From CAIQPS01 sp963721365 (GTDB lineage Bacteria > Actinomycetota > Thermoleophilia > RBG-16-64-13), in the NCBI GenBank assembly GCA_963721365.1, contig CAVRJE010000017.1, forward strand, positions 145,231 to 209,230: a stretch of DNA of 64,000 bases. Reading direction: 5' to 3'. The number at the start of each line of letters is the position of its first letter. The first letter of the stretch is position 1. Of the stretch, positions 45,345 through 56,606 are shown piece after piece. The position numbers and the translations under genes were made by a program. The notes below the pieces were generated by a model. That model was not told the DNA's origin. It searched no databases and worked only from the letters and a program-made list of their open reading frames with translations.

Positions 45345-47305
45345 GGATAGGAGTGTTCGTCTGCCACTGCGGCAGCAACATCGCCGGCACGGTCGACGTG
45401 GCCGAGATCGCCGAGCGGGCGCTGAGCCTCAAAGACGTCGTTCACGCCGACCACCCCATGTACACCTGCTCCGAGCCGGGCCAGGCCGCCATCCAGGCCG
45501 CCATCAAGGAGAAGAAGCTCGACCGGGTGGTCGTGGCGGCCTGCTCGCCGCACATGCACGAGGTCACCTTCCGCCGCTGCGTCGACACCGGAGGTCTCAA
45601 CCCTTACCTCTTCGAGATGGCCAACATCCGCGAGCACTGCTCCTGGATCCACACCGACATGCCGGTGGCCACCGAGAAGGCCTGGGAGATCATCAAGATG
45701 TCGGTCGCGAAAGCCCGGCAACTCGAGCCTCTCTGGTCAAACGAGGTGGAGGTCAACAAGGACGTCCTCGTCATCGGCGGCGGGGTAGCGGGCATCCAGG
45801 CGGCTCTCGACCTGGCCGACGCCGGTCTCAAGGTCACCATCGTGGAGAAGCAGACCACCATCGGTGGCGTCATGGCCCAACTGGACAAGACCTTCCCCAC
45901 CATCGACTGCTCGGCCTGCATCCTCACGCCTCGCATGGTGGACTGCTCGCAGCACGAGAACATCACCCTCATGACCTACTCCGAGGTCGAGAAGGTCTCG
46001 GGCTACGTGGGCAACTTCACGGTCGACATCCGCAAGAAAGCTTCCATGGTCGACTGGACCAAGTGCATCGGCTGCGAGATCTGCGTGCAGAAGTGCCCCT
46101 CGAAAGCTCCCGACCTCTTCAATGTAGGGCTCGAACCCACCAAGGCCATCTACATCCCCTTCCCGCAGGCCGTGCCCAAACGGGCGGCCATCCAGGTGGA
46201 CTACTGCCGCTACTTCCAGACGGGCAAGTGCAAGGTCTGCGAGCGGGTCTGCCCGGCCGGCGCGGTGGACTACGAGCAGCAGGACGAGATCGTCCAGAAG
46301 GAGTTCGGGGCCATCGTGGTGGCCACCGGTCTCGAGGTCTTCCCCTGGGAGGACTACTACGGCGAGTACGGCTCGGGCAAGATCAAGGACGTCATCTCCG
46401 GGCTTCAGTACGAGCGGATGCTCAACGCCTCCGGTCCGTACGGCGGCCACGTCCATCGCCTCTCCAACGGCGAGGACCCGAAGACGGTGGTCTTCATCCA
46501 GTGCGTCGGTTCCCGCGACGAGTCGGTCAACCGGCCCTACTGCTCCAGCGTGTGCTGCATGTACACGGCGAAGCAGGCTCTGCTGACCAAGGACCACTGC
46601 GGCATGGACACCGAGGTCTACGTCTTCTACATCGACATCCGGGCGACCGGCAAGGGCTACGAGGAGTTCGTCAAGCGGGTCCAGACCGAGTTCGGCGTCA
46701 AGTACGTACGGGGCCGGGTGTCCAAGCTCTACGAGCAGGACGGCAAGGTCATGGTGCGCGGCACCGACACCCTGCTGGGCGAGCAGGTGGAGATACCCGC
46801 CGACCTGGTGGTGCTGGCAACCGGCATCATGGCCGCCGACGGCGCCAAGGAACTGGCCCAGAAGCTGAACATCAGCTACGACGAGTTCGGGTTCTACAAG
46901 GAAGGCCATCCCAAGCTGCGCCCGGTGGAGACCAATACCGCCGGCGTGTTCCTGGCCGGTGCGTGCCAGGCGCCCAAGGACATCCCGGCTACGGTGGCGC
47001 AGGCCTCCGGTACTGCCTCGAAGGTCATCGGCCTGCTGGCCAAGGACAAGCTCAAGACCAGCCCGATGATCGCCGTCGTCGGCCAGAAGGACTGCGTCTC
47101 GTGCTGGAAATGTATCGACGTCTGCCCGTTCAGCGCTCCCGAGAAGCTGGAAGTGCGGCCGGGCGAGTTCAAGAGCCATGTGATCGAGACGGTCTGCCAG
47201 GGCTGCGGCGTATGCGTCGCCACCTGCCCGGTCAACTGCATCTCGCTCAAGGGCTTCCCCACCGACGCTATCCTCGACCAGATCGAGGAAGTCCTCCAAT
47301 TCTAG
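45341..47305 (+). CDS. hdrA: Heterodisulfide-reductase-type flavoprotein subunit A (HdrA)
   Basis: HdrA is the FAD-containing hub that splits electrons between ferredoxin and HdrBC. The intact 654-residue protein begins VFVCHCGSNIAGTVDV. The FAD-binding fold is VLVIGGGVAGIQAALDLADAG, followed by the inserted cluster region TIDCSACILTPRMVDC. Ferredoxin motifs CIGCEICVQKCPSKAP and, at the C-terminus, CVSCWKCIDVCPFSAP and CQGCGVCVATCPVNC are clear. VFIQCVGSRDESVNRPYCS is typical of HdrA. It is flanked by HdrB and an MvhD-type subunit, which implies coupling to a hydrogenase or another electron donor. Confidence 0.95.
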   Translation: MRIGVFVCHCGSNIAGTVDVAEIAERALSLKDVVHADHPMYTCSEPGQAAIQAAIKEKKLDRVVVAACSPHMHEVTFRRCVDTGGLNPYLFEMANIREHCSWIHTDMPVATEKAWEIIKMSVAKARQLEPLWSNEVEVNKDVLVIGGGVAGIQAALDLADAGLKVTIVEKQTTIGGVMAQLDKTFPTIDCSACILTPRMVDCSQHENITLMTYSEVEKVSGYVGNFTVDIRKKASMVDWTKCIGCEICVQKCPSKAPDLFNVGLEPTKAIYIPFPQAVPKRAAIQVDYCRYFQTGKCKVCERVCPAGAVDYEQQDEIVQKEFGAIVVATGLEVFPWEDYYGEYGSGKIKDVISGLQYERMLNASGPYGGHVHRLSNGEDPKTVVFIQCVGSRDESVNRPYCSSVCCMYTAKQALLTKDHCGMDTEVYVFYIDIRATGKGYEEFVKRVQTEFGVKYVRGRVSKLYEQDGKVMVRGTDTLLGEQVEIPADLVVLATGIMAADGAKELAQKLNISYDEFGFYKEGHPKLRPVETNTAGVFLAGACQAPKDIPATVAQASGTASKVIGLLAKDKLKTSPMIAVVGQKDCVSCWKCIDVCPFSAPEKLEVRPGEFKSHVIETVCQGCGVCVATCPVNCISLKGFPTDAILDQIEEVLQF

Positions 47306-47318
47306 AAAGGCGGTGAAG

Positions 47319-47846
47319 ATGGCTGAAACAACCAACAACCAAGCCAGCGGCGCCGCCTCTCAGAATGCGGCACCCGGCACTGCGGCCGGAGCCGGTGCGC
47401 CTGCGGCGGCCAGCGCCCAAGCCGGCGCTCCAGCCGGCGCCCGTCCGGTCAAGATCATAGGCATCGTCTGCAACTGGTGCAGCTACGCCGGCGCCGACAC
47501 GGCCGGCGTGGGCCGGTTCAAGCAGCCGGCCAACCTCCGGCTGGTCCGCGTGCCCTGCACCGGCCGCATCGACCCGCTGTTCGCCCTCAAGGCCTTCGAA
47601 AAAGGTGCCGACGGCGTGCTCATCAGCGGTTGCCACCCCGGCGACTGTCACTACTCCGAAGGCAACTACTACGCCCGCCGCAAGTTCGAGCTGGCCGAGC
47701 GGATGATCCACCACCTGGGCATCCCCAAGGAGCGCTTCAAGTGGACCTGGGTGTCGGCCTCTGAAGGCCAGCGCTGGCAGAAGGTCGTCACCGAGTTCGT
47801 GGCCGGCGTGGAGAAACTCGGGCCGCGCGAGGGGAGGGCCCTGTGA
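47319..47846 (+). CDS. mvhD: MvhD-type iron-sulfur electron-transfer subunit
   Basis: MvhD links an electron-input enzyme to HdrA through a [2Fe-2S] cluster. The conserved region starts at residue 44 with KIIGIVCNWCSYAGADTAG and continues with VRVPCTGRIDPLFALKAFEKG and GCHPGDCHYSEGNYYARRK. The first 40 residues are an Ala/Gly/Pro/Gln low-complexity extension not normal for MvhD. I prefer ATG 47319 to the GTG two codons earlier. The stop overlaps the start of the next gene. Confidence 0.92.
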   Translation: MAETTNNQASGAASQNAAPGTAAGAGAPAAASAQAGAPAGARPVKIIGIVCNWCSYAGADTAGVGRFKQPANLRLVRVPCTGRIDPLFALKAFEKGADGVLISGCHPGDCHYSEGNYYARRKFELAERMIHHLGIPKERFKWTWVSASEGQRWQKVVTEFVAGVEKLGPREGRAL

Positions 47847-48816
47847 GCCGGCAGGACCACATCCGCGAGTTCGCCGCGAAGGCCCTGGCCGACGGACGCG
47901 TCGACTACTTCATCGGCTGGAAACAGGGCTACAACAGCTCCGAGGCCATACCGGCGTTCGTCAAGGATGCCGGCAGACGTCGATCAGCTCATCTGGACCC
48001 CGCTCTGCCACCACAATCTGGTGACCTTCCTCAAGCGCAACATGCCCGACCCGACCGGCGCCAAGATCGGCGTCTGCGTCAAGGGCTGCGACAGCCGCAC
48101 GCTCGGCGCTCTGCTTCAGGAAGAGCTGGTGGACAAGGACAAGCTCTACGTGGTCGGCGTGCCCTGCGACGGCATCGTCGACCGGCGGAAGCTGGAGAAG
48201 CAGTTCGCCGACGAGATCGTCGATATCGCCTTCCCGGAACGGGGCAAGGTGGTCGTCACCACCCGCAAAGGGGACAGGAAAGAATTCGCCCAAGAACGAT
48301 GTGCTGCTCGAGAATTGCACCCGGTGCCGCTACCCCAACCCGGTCTACTCCGACGACACCGCCGGCCCGCTGGAGCCCGAGCCGGAGCGCGACCTGGTGC
48401 CGCCGGACTGGAGCGACATCGCCGACTACGAGAACCTCTCCGACGACGACAAACAGGCCCTGCTCGAGAAGATCTACTCCACCTGCGTCCGCTGCTTCGC
48501 CTGCATCAACGTCTGCCCGGTGTGCTTCTGCTGGGACAAGTGCGTGAACCGCTCCCGGCAGCCCGAGCTGGTCAGCCAGAAGGTGGGGGTCAAGGAGAAC
48601 CTGCTCTTCCAGATGGTCCACATGTTCCACGTGGCCGGCCGCTGCCCGTCGTGCGGCGCCTGTGACCGCGCCTGCCCGGTGGAGATCCCGCTGTATCTGC
48701 TGCACCGGAAGATGAACAAGGAGATCTACGACATGTTCGGATTCGAGCCGGGCGTCAAGCTCGACGAGAAGCCGGTGTTCCAGGTGTTCGACCTCAAAGA
48801 CCAATTCGGCGACTGA
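47843..48816 (+). CDS. FrhB/FdhB-like iron-sulfur protein of the Hdr complex, two frameshifts
   Basis: The N-terminal half resembles the beta subunit of F420-reducing hydrogenase and formate dehydrogenase (WTPLCHHNLVTFL, GVCVKGCDSRTLG, VVGVPCDGIVD). The C-terminal half has CTRCRYPNPV, CVRCFACINVCPVCFCWDKC and CPSCGACDRACPVE, ferredoxin-like clusters. Slips occur near 47,970 (one extra G) and 48,288 (one extra C before KNDVLLENC). Overlap with mvhD and the Hdr context suggest that it feeds electrons from a pyridine nucleotide, F420 or formate module into HdrA; the actual donor is not shown. Confidence 0.8.
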
Positions 48817-48839
48817 AAGGAGCCTGTCCGGCATGAAGA

Positions 48840-50001
<1,162 letters not shown>

Positions 50002-50038
50002 TTATAGGGTCCTGCCTTAATCTGCCATTTTCATCGCC

Positions 50039-50067
50039 ATTATATGGCAAACGAAAAGACAAAACAA
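50039..50067 (-). promoter_or_regulatory. Putative ribBA promoter
   Basis: Read on the minus strand, TTGTTT (50067-50062) and a perfect TATAAT (50044-50039) are separated by 17 bases. The start of transcription would be about 30 bases before the ribBA ATG. I see no FMN riboswitch in this short leader. Confidence 0.5.
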
Positions 50068-50145
50068 GCAAGCGCTGATTTCGACCTGTATTTAATTCAT
50101 TGCTTGATTTTATTGGAGATTTCGTGATAAATCTGTAAACAAGAC

Positions 50146-50775
50146 ATGAAAAGGAAACTGAATCTTATTTTCGGCTGCGGAATATTCCTCCTGATTTTCC
50201 ATCCCCTCTTTGCTCAATCCGCTCCGAAATACCCCAATGGCGTCGTCCTGTTCGAGTTGAGCGCCAATGGCGAGCTGGCCCAGGCCCTGTGCTTCCAGAA
50301 AACCTTCGCTTCGTTCAGCGAGGTCCTGTTCAAAGGACCGAGTGGAGTAAAGATCAGGGTGGTTGAAACCAAAGATGATAATTTTTTTGGCTATACGACC
50401 GAATTCATCCATGTGGCTACGCGAATCGCATTCAAGTCAACTCTGAGCACGATCTTTTTTGAACAAAACCTCCCCATCCCCGTCATTTATACAATGAATG
50501 GAGTCGTCATCGCCGGTATCGGCGACAACGGCCCGCGCGAAAAGGAACTAGTTGCCGCAGTCCAGAAGGAATTCGCCAAGCTCCCCATGGAATTTCAGCA
50601 GGGCTTGCGCGAGTTCTACCTTTATTGCAACAAATCCATCATCGGCTTGGCGGGCATGGCGGCCACCTTGAACTGCATTTTCGGAAAGCAAGTGGAACCC
50701 AGTCCGGTGGACAAAATGATCAATACCAACCACTTCGATATCCAAGCCTTTGAGGATGAGTTTAAAGGAAACTAG
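50146..50775 (+). CDS. Secreted protein of unknown function, AT-rich
   Basis: The 209-residue protein has a clear signal peptide (NLIFGCGIFLLIFHPLFAQS) cleaved after an Ala-Gln-type site. I recognise no domain. Several segments are hydrophobic beta-like, such as IPVIYTMNGVVIAGIGDNG, and the C-terminal part is helical with single cysteines. Codon use and GC content are lower than in the riboflavin genes on either side, and the gene is on the opposite strand. This suggests an inserted gene, together with the next one. Confidence 0.6.
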   Translation: MKRKLNLIFGCGIFLLIFHPLFAQSAPKYPNGVVLFELSANGELAQALCFQKTFASFSEVLFKGPSGVKIRVVETKDDNFFGYTTEFIHVATRIAFKSTLSTIFFEQNLPIPVIYTMNGVVIAGIGDNGPREKELVAAVQKEFAKLPMEFQQGLREFYLYCNKSIIGLAGMAATLNCIFGKQVEPSPVDKMINTNHFDIQAFEDEFKGN

Positions 50776-50814
50776 CCAGATAATGATTTTGATGTCAAGA
50801 ATACAAGAACCGTC

Positions 50815-50839
50815 CCCCAAGCGGTCTCCCCAAGCGGTC
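50815..50839. repeat. Tandem 12-base direct repeat
   Basis: Two copies of CCCCAAGCGGTC (50815-50826 and 50828-50839) stand one base apart in the gap between the two AT-rich genes. This G/C-rich patch contrasts with its AT-rich surroundings. The gap (about 160 bases) otherwise holds nothing I recognise. Confidence 0.55.
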
Positions 50840-50937
50840 CCTATGTGATTGCATAGATCGATCCGAAACTGTATCATTGACAATGTTACCCGACAATAAC
50901 ATAATTCAATTTGGAATGGACGGATCAGAGGAAAAAA

Positions 50938-51375
50938 ATGAAAAACTTAAATAAGTTCGTTTTGACCATGACAATGGTCGTATTGATTCTGATCATGCCA
51001 GCATGCGAGAAATCCCCAGTTGAGCCTGTGGACGATATTTTTTCTTTGCTCTCAATTACCCATGAAGAACATTCCGGCTATAATTTTGGTTCGACGACGA
51101 TTACCTGGATTATTCAGTATACTAATAATTCTGATTCTCAGAAGGATTTCATGACAACTATTGAATGGGGGGATGGGGAAACAAGCAGCATGGCCTCGGC
51201 TCTTTCACCGACAACTACCATTCGAACAGAAACGGGGAACAATTCGATAAATCACACTTATTTACTGCAACATGACGCAGTGAAAACATGGAATGTGAAA
51301 ATTACATTCACTCATAGTGATTCTAAAATCAGCCCGATTGTTCAGTATGTTTCCATTACGACCAGAACTGACTAA
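50938..51375 (+). CDS. Small lipoprotein with a PKD-like beta-sandwich pattern, AT-rich
   Basis: The start is ATG 50938 after GAGGAAA. A signal peptide ends in the lipobox LILIMPACEKS. The mature part contains TTIEWGDGETSS and later SINHTYLLQHD, the WGDG...HTY pattern of PKD-type domains found in surface proteins. At 145 residues it would hold a single domain. It is markedly AT-rich and lies on the plus strand between ribBA and ribE. Confidence 0.65.
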   Translation: MKNLNKFVLTMTMVVLILIMPACEKSPVEPVDDIFSLLSITHEEHSGYNFGSTTITWIIQYTNNSDSQKDFMTTIEWGDGETSSMASALSPTTTIRTETGNNSINHTYLLQHDAVKTWNVKITFTHSDSKISPIVQYVSITTRTD

Positions 51376-51473
51376 ACTACAAACAATTCTAATTAGTATT
51401 TCTTAATGCAAAATGATCAAGTTAAAAAATATTACTTTAATTTTGAAAGTTTATGCGAAAAAGATGAAAAATG

Positions 51474-52062
51474 TTAAGAATGCTTGGAAAAATTATATAG
51501 GTATTTGCCGATTAAATCAAGCTCGATGTTGACGCGCTGGCCGACGCGCAGCAAGGCGCAGGTTGGTGATGGCCAGGGTCTGCGGGATGATCTCCACGGC
51601 GAACCAGGAAGCGGAGATCTCGGAGACGGTCAGGCTGACGCCGTTCAGGGCCACCGAGCCGCGCAGGATCAGGAACTTTTTCCATTCGCGGTCCTGAAAA
51701 GAAAAAAGCAAGCGCGAGTTCTGGGCGCTCTTGTTGACCGAGCGCACGCGCACCGTGCCGTCGATGTGGCCGCTGACCATGTGCCCGCCCAGCAGGCCGT
51801 CGGCCGCCAGCGGGAACTCGATGTTCAGCAGCGCGCCGGCGGGCAGGTCGCCCAGGTTGGAGAGGCGCAGGGTGGGCGCGGCCAGGTTGAAGCGCAGCAG
51901 GTCGCCCTTTTTTTCGATCAGGGTCAGGCAGACGCCGTTGACGGCCAGCGAGTCGCCCACGGCCAGCGCCCGGTCCAGGGCGGCGCGGATGGTCAGCACG
52001 GGCGGGTTCTTCTTTTCCAGCTTGACCAGGGCGGCGGTGGCGGCGATCAGTCCGGTGAACAT
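51474..52062 (-). CDS. ribE: Riboflavin synthase alpha subunit, one frameshift
   Basis: The enzyme dismutates two lumazine molecules to riboflavin. The first barrel begins MFTGLIAATAALVKLE and includes DSLAVNGVCLTL and GGHMVSGHIDGT. The second includes VALNGVSLTVSEI and IIPQTLAITNLRL. A slip near 51,550 breaks the end; the other frame continues VGQRVNIELDLIGKYLYNF to TAA at 51474. The start overlaps the end of ribD. Confidence 0.9.
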
Positions 52063-53119
52063 TTTTTAAAACCTCTCAGCATGAAGCCGCCGGCGTATTC
52101 GCTCCAGCGGCAATCGACCAGCTCCAGCGCATCCTCGAGCCGGGCGACCCCGGAGGCGAAGATCTGGACCGAGTCCCGGCCGCCGACGATCTTGTTGGAA
52201 ATGAACATGGCCATCTCGTCGAACAGCCGCTCGCGAATGAAGGAATCGAGGACGCGGCCGCCCCCTTCCACCAGCACGGAGGCGATGCCCAGCTCGTCCC
52301 AATTGCGGCGAGGACGTCGGCCAGGACCAGGCCATGGCGGTCATGGCGCACGAAGAAATGGCAGCGGCACCTTTTTCTTCCGGTCGGCGGCGTCGCGGGA
52401 GCTGAAAATGACCAGCGGGAAGCGCTCCTGGTCCTTGAATATGTTCAGCCGCGCGGGCAGCGAGTTGCCCGAGTCCAGCACCACCCGGTACAGGGTCTTC
52501 CCTTCCCAGCCCGGCTCGCGCAGGTTCAGCTGCGGGTCGTCGGCCAGGATGGTGCCGCGCCCGGCCAGGATGGCGGAGAACTCGCCGCGCAGGCTGTGCG
52601 AATAGCGGCGCCCCTCCTCCGAGGTGACCCAGCGCGAGCGGCCGGCCTTGTCGGTCAGCTTGCCGTCCAGGGAGACGCCGGCGTGCAGGGTCACGTAGGG
52701 GACTCCGGTGCGCATGGCCTTGAGGTAGTGGCGGTTGATGTGCTGCCGCCCAGTCGCCGAAGAGGCCGCAGCGGGTGCTGGATGCCGTGGGCCCGCAGCT
52801 TGCGGATGCCGCGCGCCGTTGACCAGCGGGTTGGGATCGGCCATGGCCATGACCACGCGCTTGACCTTCTTGGCGATGATCAGGTCGGCGCAGGGAGGGG
52901 TCTTGCCGAAATGGCAGCAGGGCTCCAGGGTCAGGTACAGGGTGGTGCCGGGGACGTGCAGGTTTTCCAGGGCCATGACCTCGGCGTGCTTCAGCGCCGA
53001 ACGCCCGGTGATAGCCGCAGGCGAGGATCTTGCCGTTCTTCACCGCCACGGCGCCGACCAGGGGGTTGGGCTCGGTATAGCCCAGTGCCGCGCAGGCTCA
53101 GCTGCAGGGCGATCTTCAT
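52047..53119 (-). CDS. ribD: Bifunctional riboflavin deaminase/reductase RibD, several frameshifts
   Basis: RibD deaminates and reduces the pyrimidine intermediate after RibA. The start ATG 53119 gives MKIALQLSLRGTG. The deaminase zinc motif is TLEPCCHFGKTPPCADLI in the middle frame. The reductase domain has YVTLHAGVSLDGKLT, GRGTILADDP and, in a third frame, MLVEGGGRVLDSFI. At least four frame slips occur (near 52,290, 52,360, 52,800 and 53,000-53,100). All parts are recognisable and in order, so it is probably an intact gene with base errors. Confidence 0.85.
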
Positions 53120-53171
53120 GAATTTTTCGTCGTCCTTTTTATCGGCGCAGGCCGCGGTCGGTGTTTGCTTT

Positions 53172-54054
53172 TCATTGGCCCAGCAGGGATGCCACGAACT
53201 CTTTCTCGGAAAATTCCCACAGGTCGTTCTCCGTCTCCCCGTTCCCGGCAAAAAACACCGGCAGCTTCAGCTTGGCGGCGATGCTGATGATGGTGCCGCC
53301 CTTGGCCGTGCCGTCCAGTTTGGCCAGGACCATGCCGTTGATCCCGGAGAACTCCTTGAATTTTTCCGCCTGCACCAGGGCGTTCTGCCCGGTGGAGGCG
53401 TCCAGGACCAGCCAGGTTTCGGCCGGCTGGCCCGGGGCGAATTTCCCGATGACCTTGCCGATCTTTTCCAGCTCCTTCATCAGGTTGTCCTTGCTCTGCA
53501 TGCGGCCGGCGGTGTCGATGACCAGCAGGTCGAAATGCTTGCTTTGCCAGGATTGCAGGCTGTTGAAGACGACCGAGCCGGGATCGGCGCCGCGTTCGCC
53601 GCCGACCACGGGGATATCCAGCTTTTCGCCCCATAGGGACAGCTGGGTGGAGCCGGCGGCCCGGAAGGTGTCGGCCGCGGCCAGGAGGACGCGCAGGCCG
53701 CGGTTTTGGAAGTGGCGGGCCAGCTTGGCGGCCGTGGTGGTTTTGCCGCTGCCGTTGACGCCGACCAGCAGGATGACGTTCTTGCCGCCGCGGCCAGGGG
53801 CAGGCGCGGCGGGCCGCCGAACAGGGCCAGCAATTCCCGGCGCAGGAGCTCCCGGTATTCTTCCTTGCTGCTGTTGCTCCTGGCTTTTTTGCCGATATTG
53901 GCCATGATGGCGTCGACGACCGGCAGGGAGATATCGGCCAGGATCAGCAGTTCTTCCAGTTCTCCCAGGGTCTCTTCCTTGTCGCTGGCCGAGCGCTAAA
54001 AAGTGAGGCCCATGAAGCCTGAAATTTCGTTCCGAAGAGATCCTTGAGCGCCAT
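53172..54054 (-). CDS. ftsY: Signal recognition particle receptor FtsY, two or more frameshifts
   Basis: FtsY docks the signal recognition particle at the membrane. The start MALKDLFG is at 54054. The helical N domain is split over frames (near 54,000, 53,905 and 53,800), with ANIGKKARSNSSKEEYRELL readable. The GTPase domain is intact: G1 LLVGVNGSGKTTTAAKLA, AADTFRAAGSTQL, G3 DLLVIDTAGRM, G4 MVLAKLDGTAKGG. There is no long acidic A domain. A TATAAT box ends only six bases before the ATG and no ribosome site is seen, so the mRNA may be leaderless. Confidence 0.9.
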
Positions 54055-54060
54055 GGGGGC

Positions 54061-54090
54061 ATTATAGATGATTACCTGGCCTTGGTTCAA
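54061..54090 (-). promoter_or_regulatory. ftsY promoter, possibly leaderless
   Basis: On the minus strand TTGAAC (54090-54085) and a perfect TATAAT (54066-54061) are 18 bases apart. Transcription would begin at or next to the A of the ftsY ATG (54054). Confidence 0.55.
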
Positions 54091-54163
54091 ATCTGCGCCT
54101 TGGTGGGTCACCCGCCGGGAGGAACGTATCAAAGGGGGTAGGGATGAGTTAAAATTTTTCGTG

Positions 54164-54651
54164 TCAGAAGTATCCCGCCACCAGGCCGACCAGGCCGGCG
54201 ATCGAATTGGTCCAGATGTCGTTGGCGTCGACCACGCGGTTATGGAAAAACACCTGGATCAGTTCAAAAGCGAAGGCGGAGATAAAAAGGATGAGGAAGG
54301 GCAGGGGTGACGCCGTTTTTTTGTTTTCCTTGAAAAGCAGCACTCCCAGGATGAAAAATTCGGCGATGTGCAGGAAGTTGGAAAAGAAGGTCTTGTTCAG
54401 AAAGATCCGGCGCTCGAAAAGGAAATAGACTATGATCGCGGCCGCCAGCAGCACGGCGGCGATATCCAGGGTCTTGCCGGAAAGGGCGGCGCGGAAAAAC
54501 GCCAGGGCGAAGAACGCCGCCAGGATCCCCAGCAGGACGTAGTTGCTGAAATTGAACCCGCGGGCCTCGACCAGCAGGTTTTTGATCTGAAGGTGAAACG
54601 GCGATGTGGCCAGCAGGACCAGGATGTAAAGCAGTGAAAATTTGAATTTTT

Positions 54652-54655
<4 letters not shown>
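54164..54655 (-). CDS. VanZ-like family membrane protein
   Basis: The 163-residue protein has four to five hydrophobic helices. It ends with the family pattern FAFELIQVFFHNRVVDANDIWTNSIAGLVG, in which the Glu, Arg and DxxDxxxNxxG positions of VanZ-like proteins are kept. VanZ is linked to low-level teicoplanin resistance in some bacteria, but most relatives have no known role. Its ATG overlaps the recA stop, so it is downstream in the same transcript. Confidence 0.8.
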
Positions 54656-55686
<1,031 letters not shown>

Positions 55687-55687
<1 letters not shown>

Positions 55688-56184
55688 CAAATCCTCCTCG
55701 GGTACGATAGATTTATTGTATCAGGAATGACGGACAATTGAAAGTGTCGGCTTGAAGTAGGGAACGCAAATTTGCGTTCCCTACGGACATGGCTCTCGAT
55801 CGTTTTCATACTGATAACAAGGTTATTTTCAGCCCGGTTTTCGCAGAACAGCGTGAAATGGTGGTCCAGGGTGAGGATTTCCCCGCAGCCGGCCTGGTCG
55901 AGGGAACTGACGATGATCGCGTCGAAGGCGGGCATGCCGGTCCCGTGGGCGACCTGGCCGGCTTTCATGGCGGCAGCCGCGGTCACGGGCACGACTTCGA
56001 CGGCCTTGGCGATATCCTCCAGCACGGTCGGCCAGGCTTTCAGGTCGCCTTTCAGCAGTCTTTTTTTCAACTCAAAGAAGCAGAGCGCGGAGGTGAGGAG
56101 TTCCCTGTTCTCCCAGGCCTCGACCGCGCCCGGGTTGCCGGCGGCCAGGGCATAGAAATAACTGGTGTCAATCCCGGTCAGCAT
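55687..56184 (-). CDS. vapC: PIN-domain toxin, VapC type
   Basis: PIN domains are magnesium-dependent RNases. The acidic residues are in place: MLTGIDTSYFYA, LCFFELKKRL, MPAFDAIIVSSLD and ILTLDHHF. The domain should end near residue 128. The frame then continues through a 28-base palindromic repeat (55757-55784) and up to the recA ATG, adding an extra tail of about 35 residues that looks non-native. The start overlaps the antitoxin gene's end, the usual toxin-antitoxin layout. Confidence 0.82.
55757..55784. repeat. Perfect 28-base palindrome
   Basis: The half-site GTAGGGAACGCAAA is followed directly by its exact complement, with no loop. It lies 70 bases upstream of recA and inside the 3' end of the vapC frame. 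The GTAGGG/CCCTAC ends recall the GTAGGGGCGAA palindromes at 56467-56600, so it is probably a member of a dispersed palindromic repeat family. A regulatory site for recA is a less likely alternative. Confidence 0.7.
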
Positions 56185-56408
56185 CGGCCGCGGTCCTTTC
56201 CCGGTGGAGCGCTTCCCAGTCCGCGGGCGACAGCGCCGCGGCGGATGTGCTCCATGACCCGCTTCCTGGCCCCGACCGTCTCGCCGGTCTTCAGGTACTC
56301 CTCCACCGCGCGGCTGATGATCCGCGAAACCGGGATGTTGCCGGAACCGGCCCTGGCGCGGACCGCGTCCAGCACCTCTTTTTTCAAATAAAAACTGACA
56401 GCCGGCAT
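56178..56408 (-). CDS. vapB: Ribbon-helix-helix antitoxin, VapB type
   Basis: The start MPAVSFYLKKEVLDAVRAR fits a ribbon-helix-helix DNA-binding N-terminus (beta strand then helix), with PVSRIISRAVEEYLKTGE as the second helix. A basic C-terminal tail would wrap the toxin. The 76-residue protein overlaps the vapC start by seven bases. It likely represses its own promoter; TATGATATGATATT-like sequence lies just upstream. Confidence 0.72.
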   Translation of the reverse strand: MPAVSFYLKKEVLDAVRARAGSGNIPVSRIISRAVEEYLKTGETVGARKRVMEHIRRGAVARGLGSAPPGKDRGRC

Positions 56409-56466
56409 ATCGCCCTCCAGAAATATAGTATCATGATATGATATGATTTTCAACAAAAAAATATTT

Positions 56467-56600
56467 GTAGGGGCGAATCTCGTATTCGCCCCGTTGAAAG
56501 ACAGGTTTTTCCAGGATGATGAAACGAAATCCAGGGGCGAACACCTGGTTCGCCCCTACGGTGCGATACATTGTTTGGCACGGCACGCCGTGCCCCTACA
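56467..56600. repeat. Cluster of three short palindromes
   Basis: Three hairpins stand in a row. GGGGCGAAT/ATTCGCCCC (56470-56492), AGGGGCGAAC/GTTCGCCCCT (56533-56557) and GGCACGGC/GCCGTGCC (56577-56594) have small loops. The GTAGGGGCGAA...TTCGCCCCTAC type is a widespread intergenic palindromic element. The cluster separates vapB from the divIVA gene. Confidence 0.75.
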
Positions 56601-56606
56601 TCAGCC

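Noticed and set aside
44566..47316. 916-residue plus-strand frame running from hdrB through hdrA
   Set aside because: Only its first part is hdrB; the rest is the wrong frame of hdrA, opened by a base error.
50002..50110. FMN riboswitch upstream of ribBA
   Set aside because: The leader is only about 30 bases after the promoter and shows no FMN aptamer conserved blocks.
55757..55784. LexA box upstream of recA
   Set aside because: The palindrome contains GAAC and GTTC, but ten bases apart rather than in the known LexA spacing, and it resembles dispersed palindromes nearby.
56467..56600. CRISPR array
   Set aside because: The three palindromes differ in sequence, are unevenly spaced, and have no cas genes nearby.
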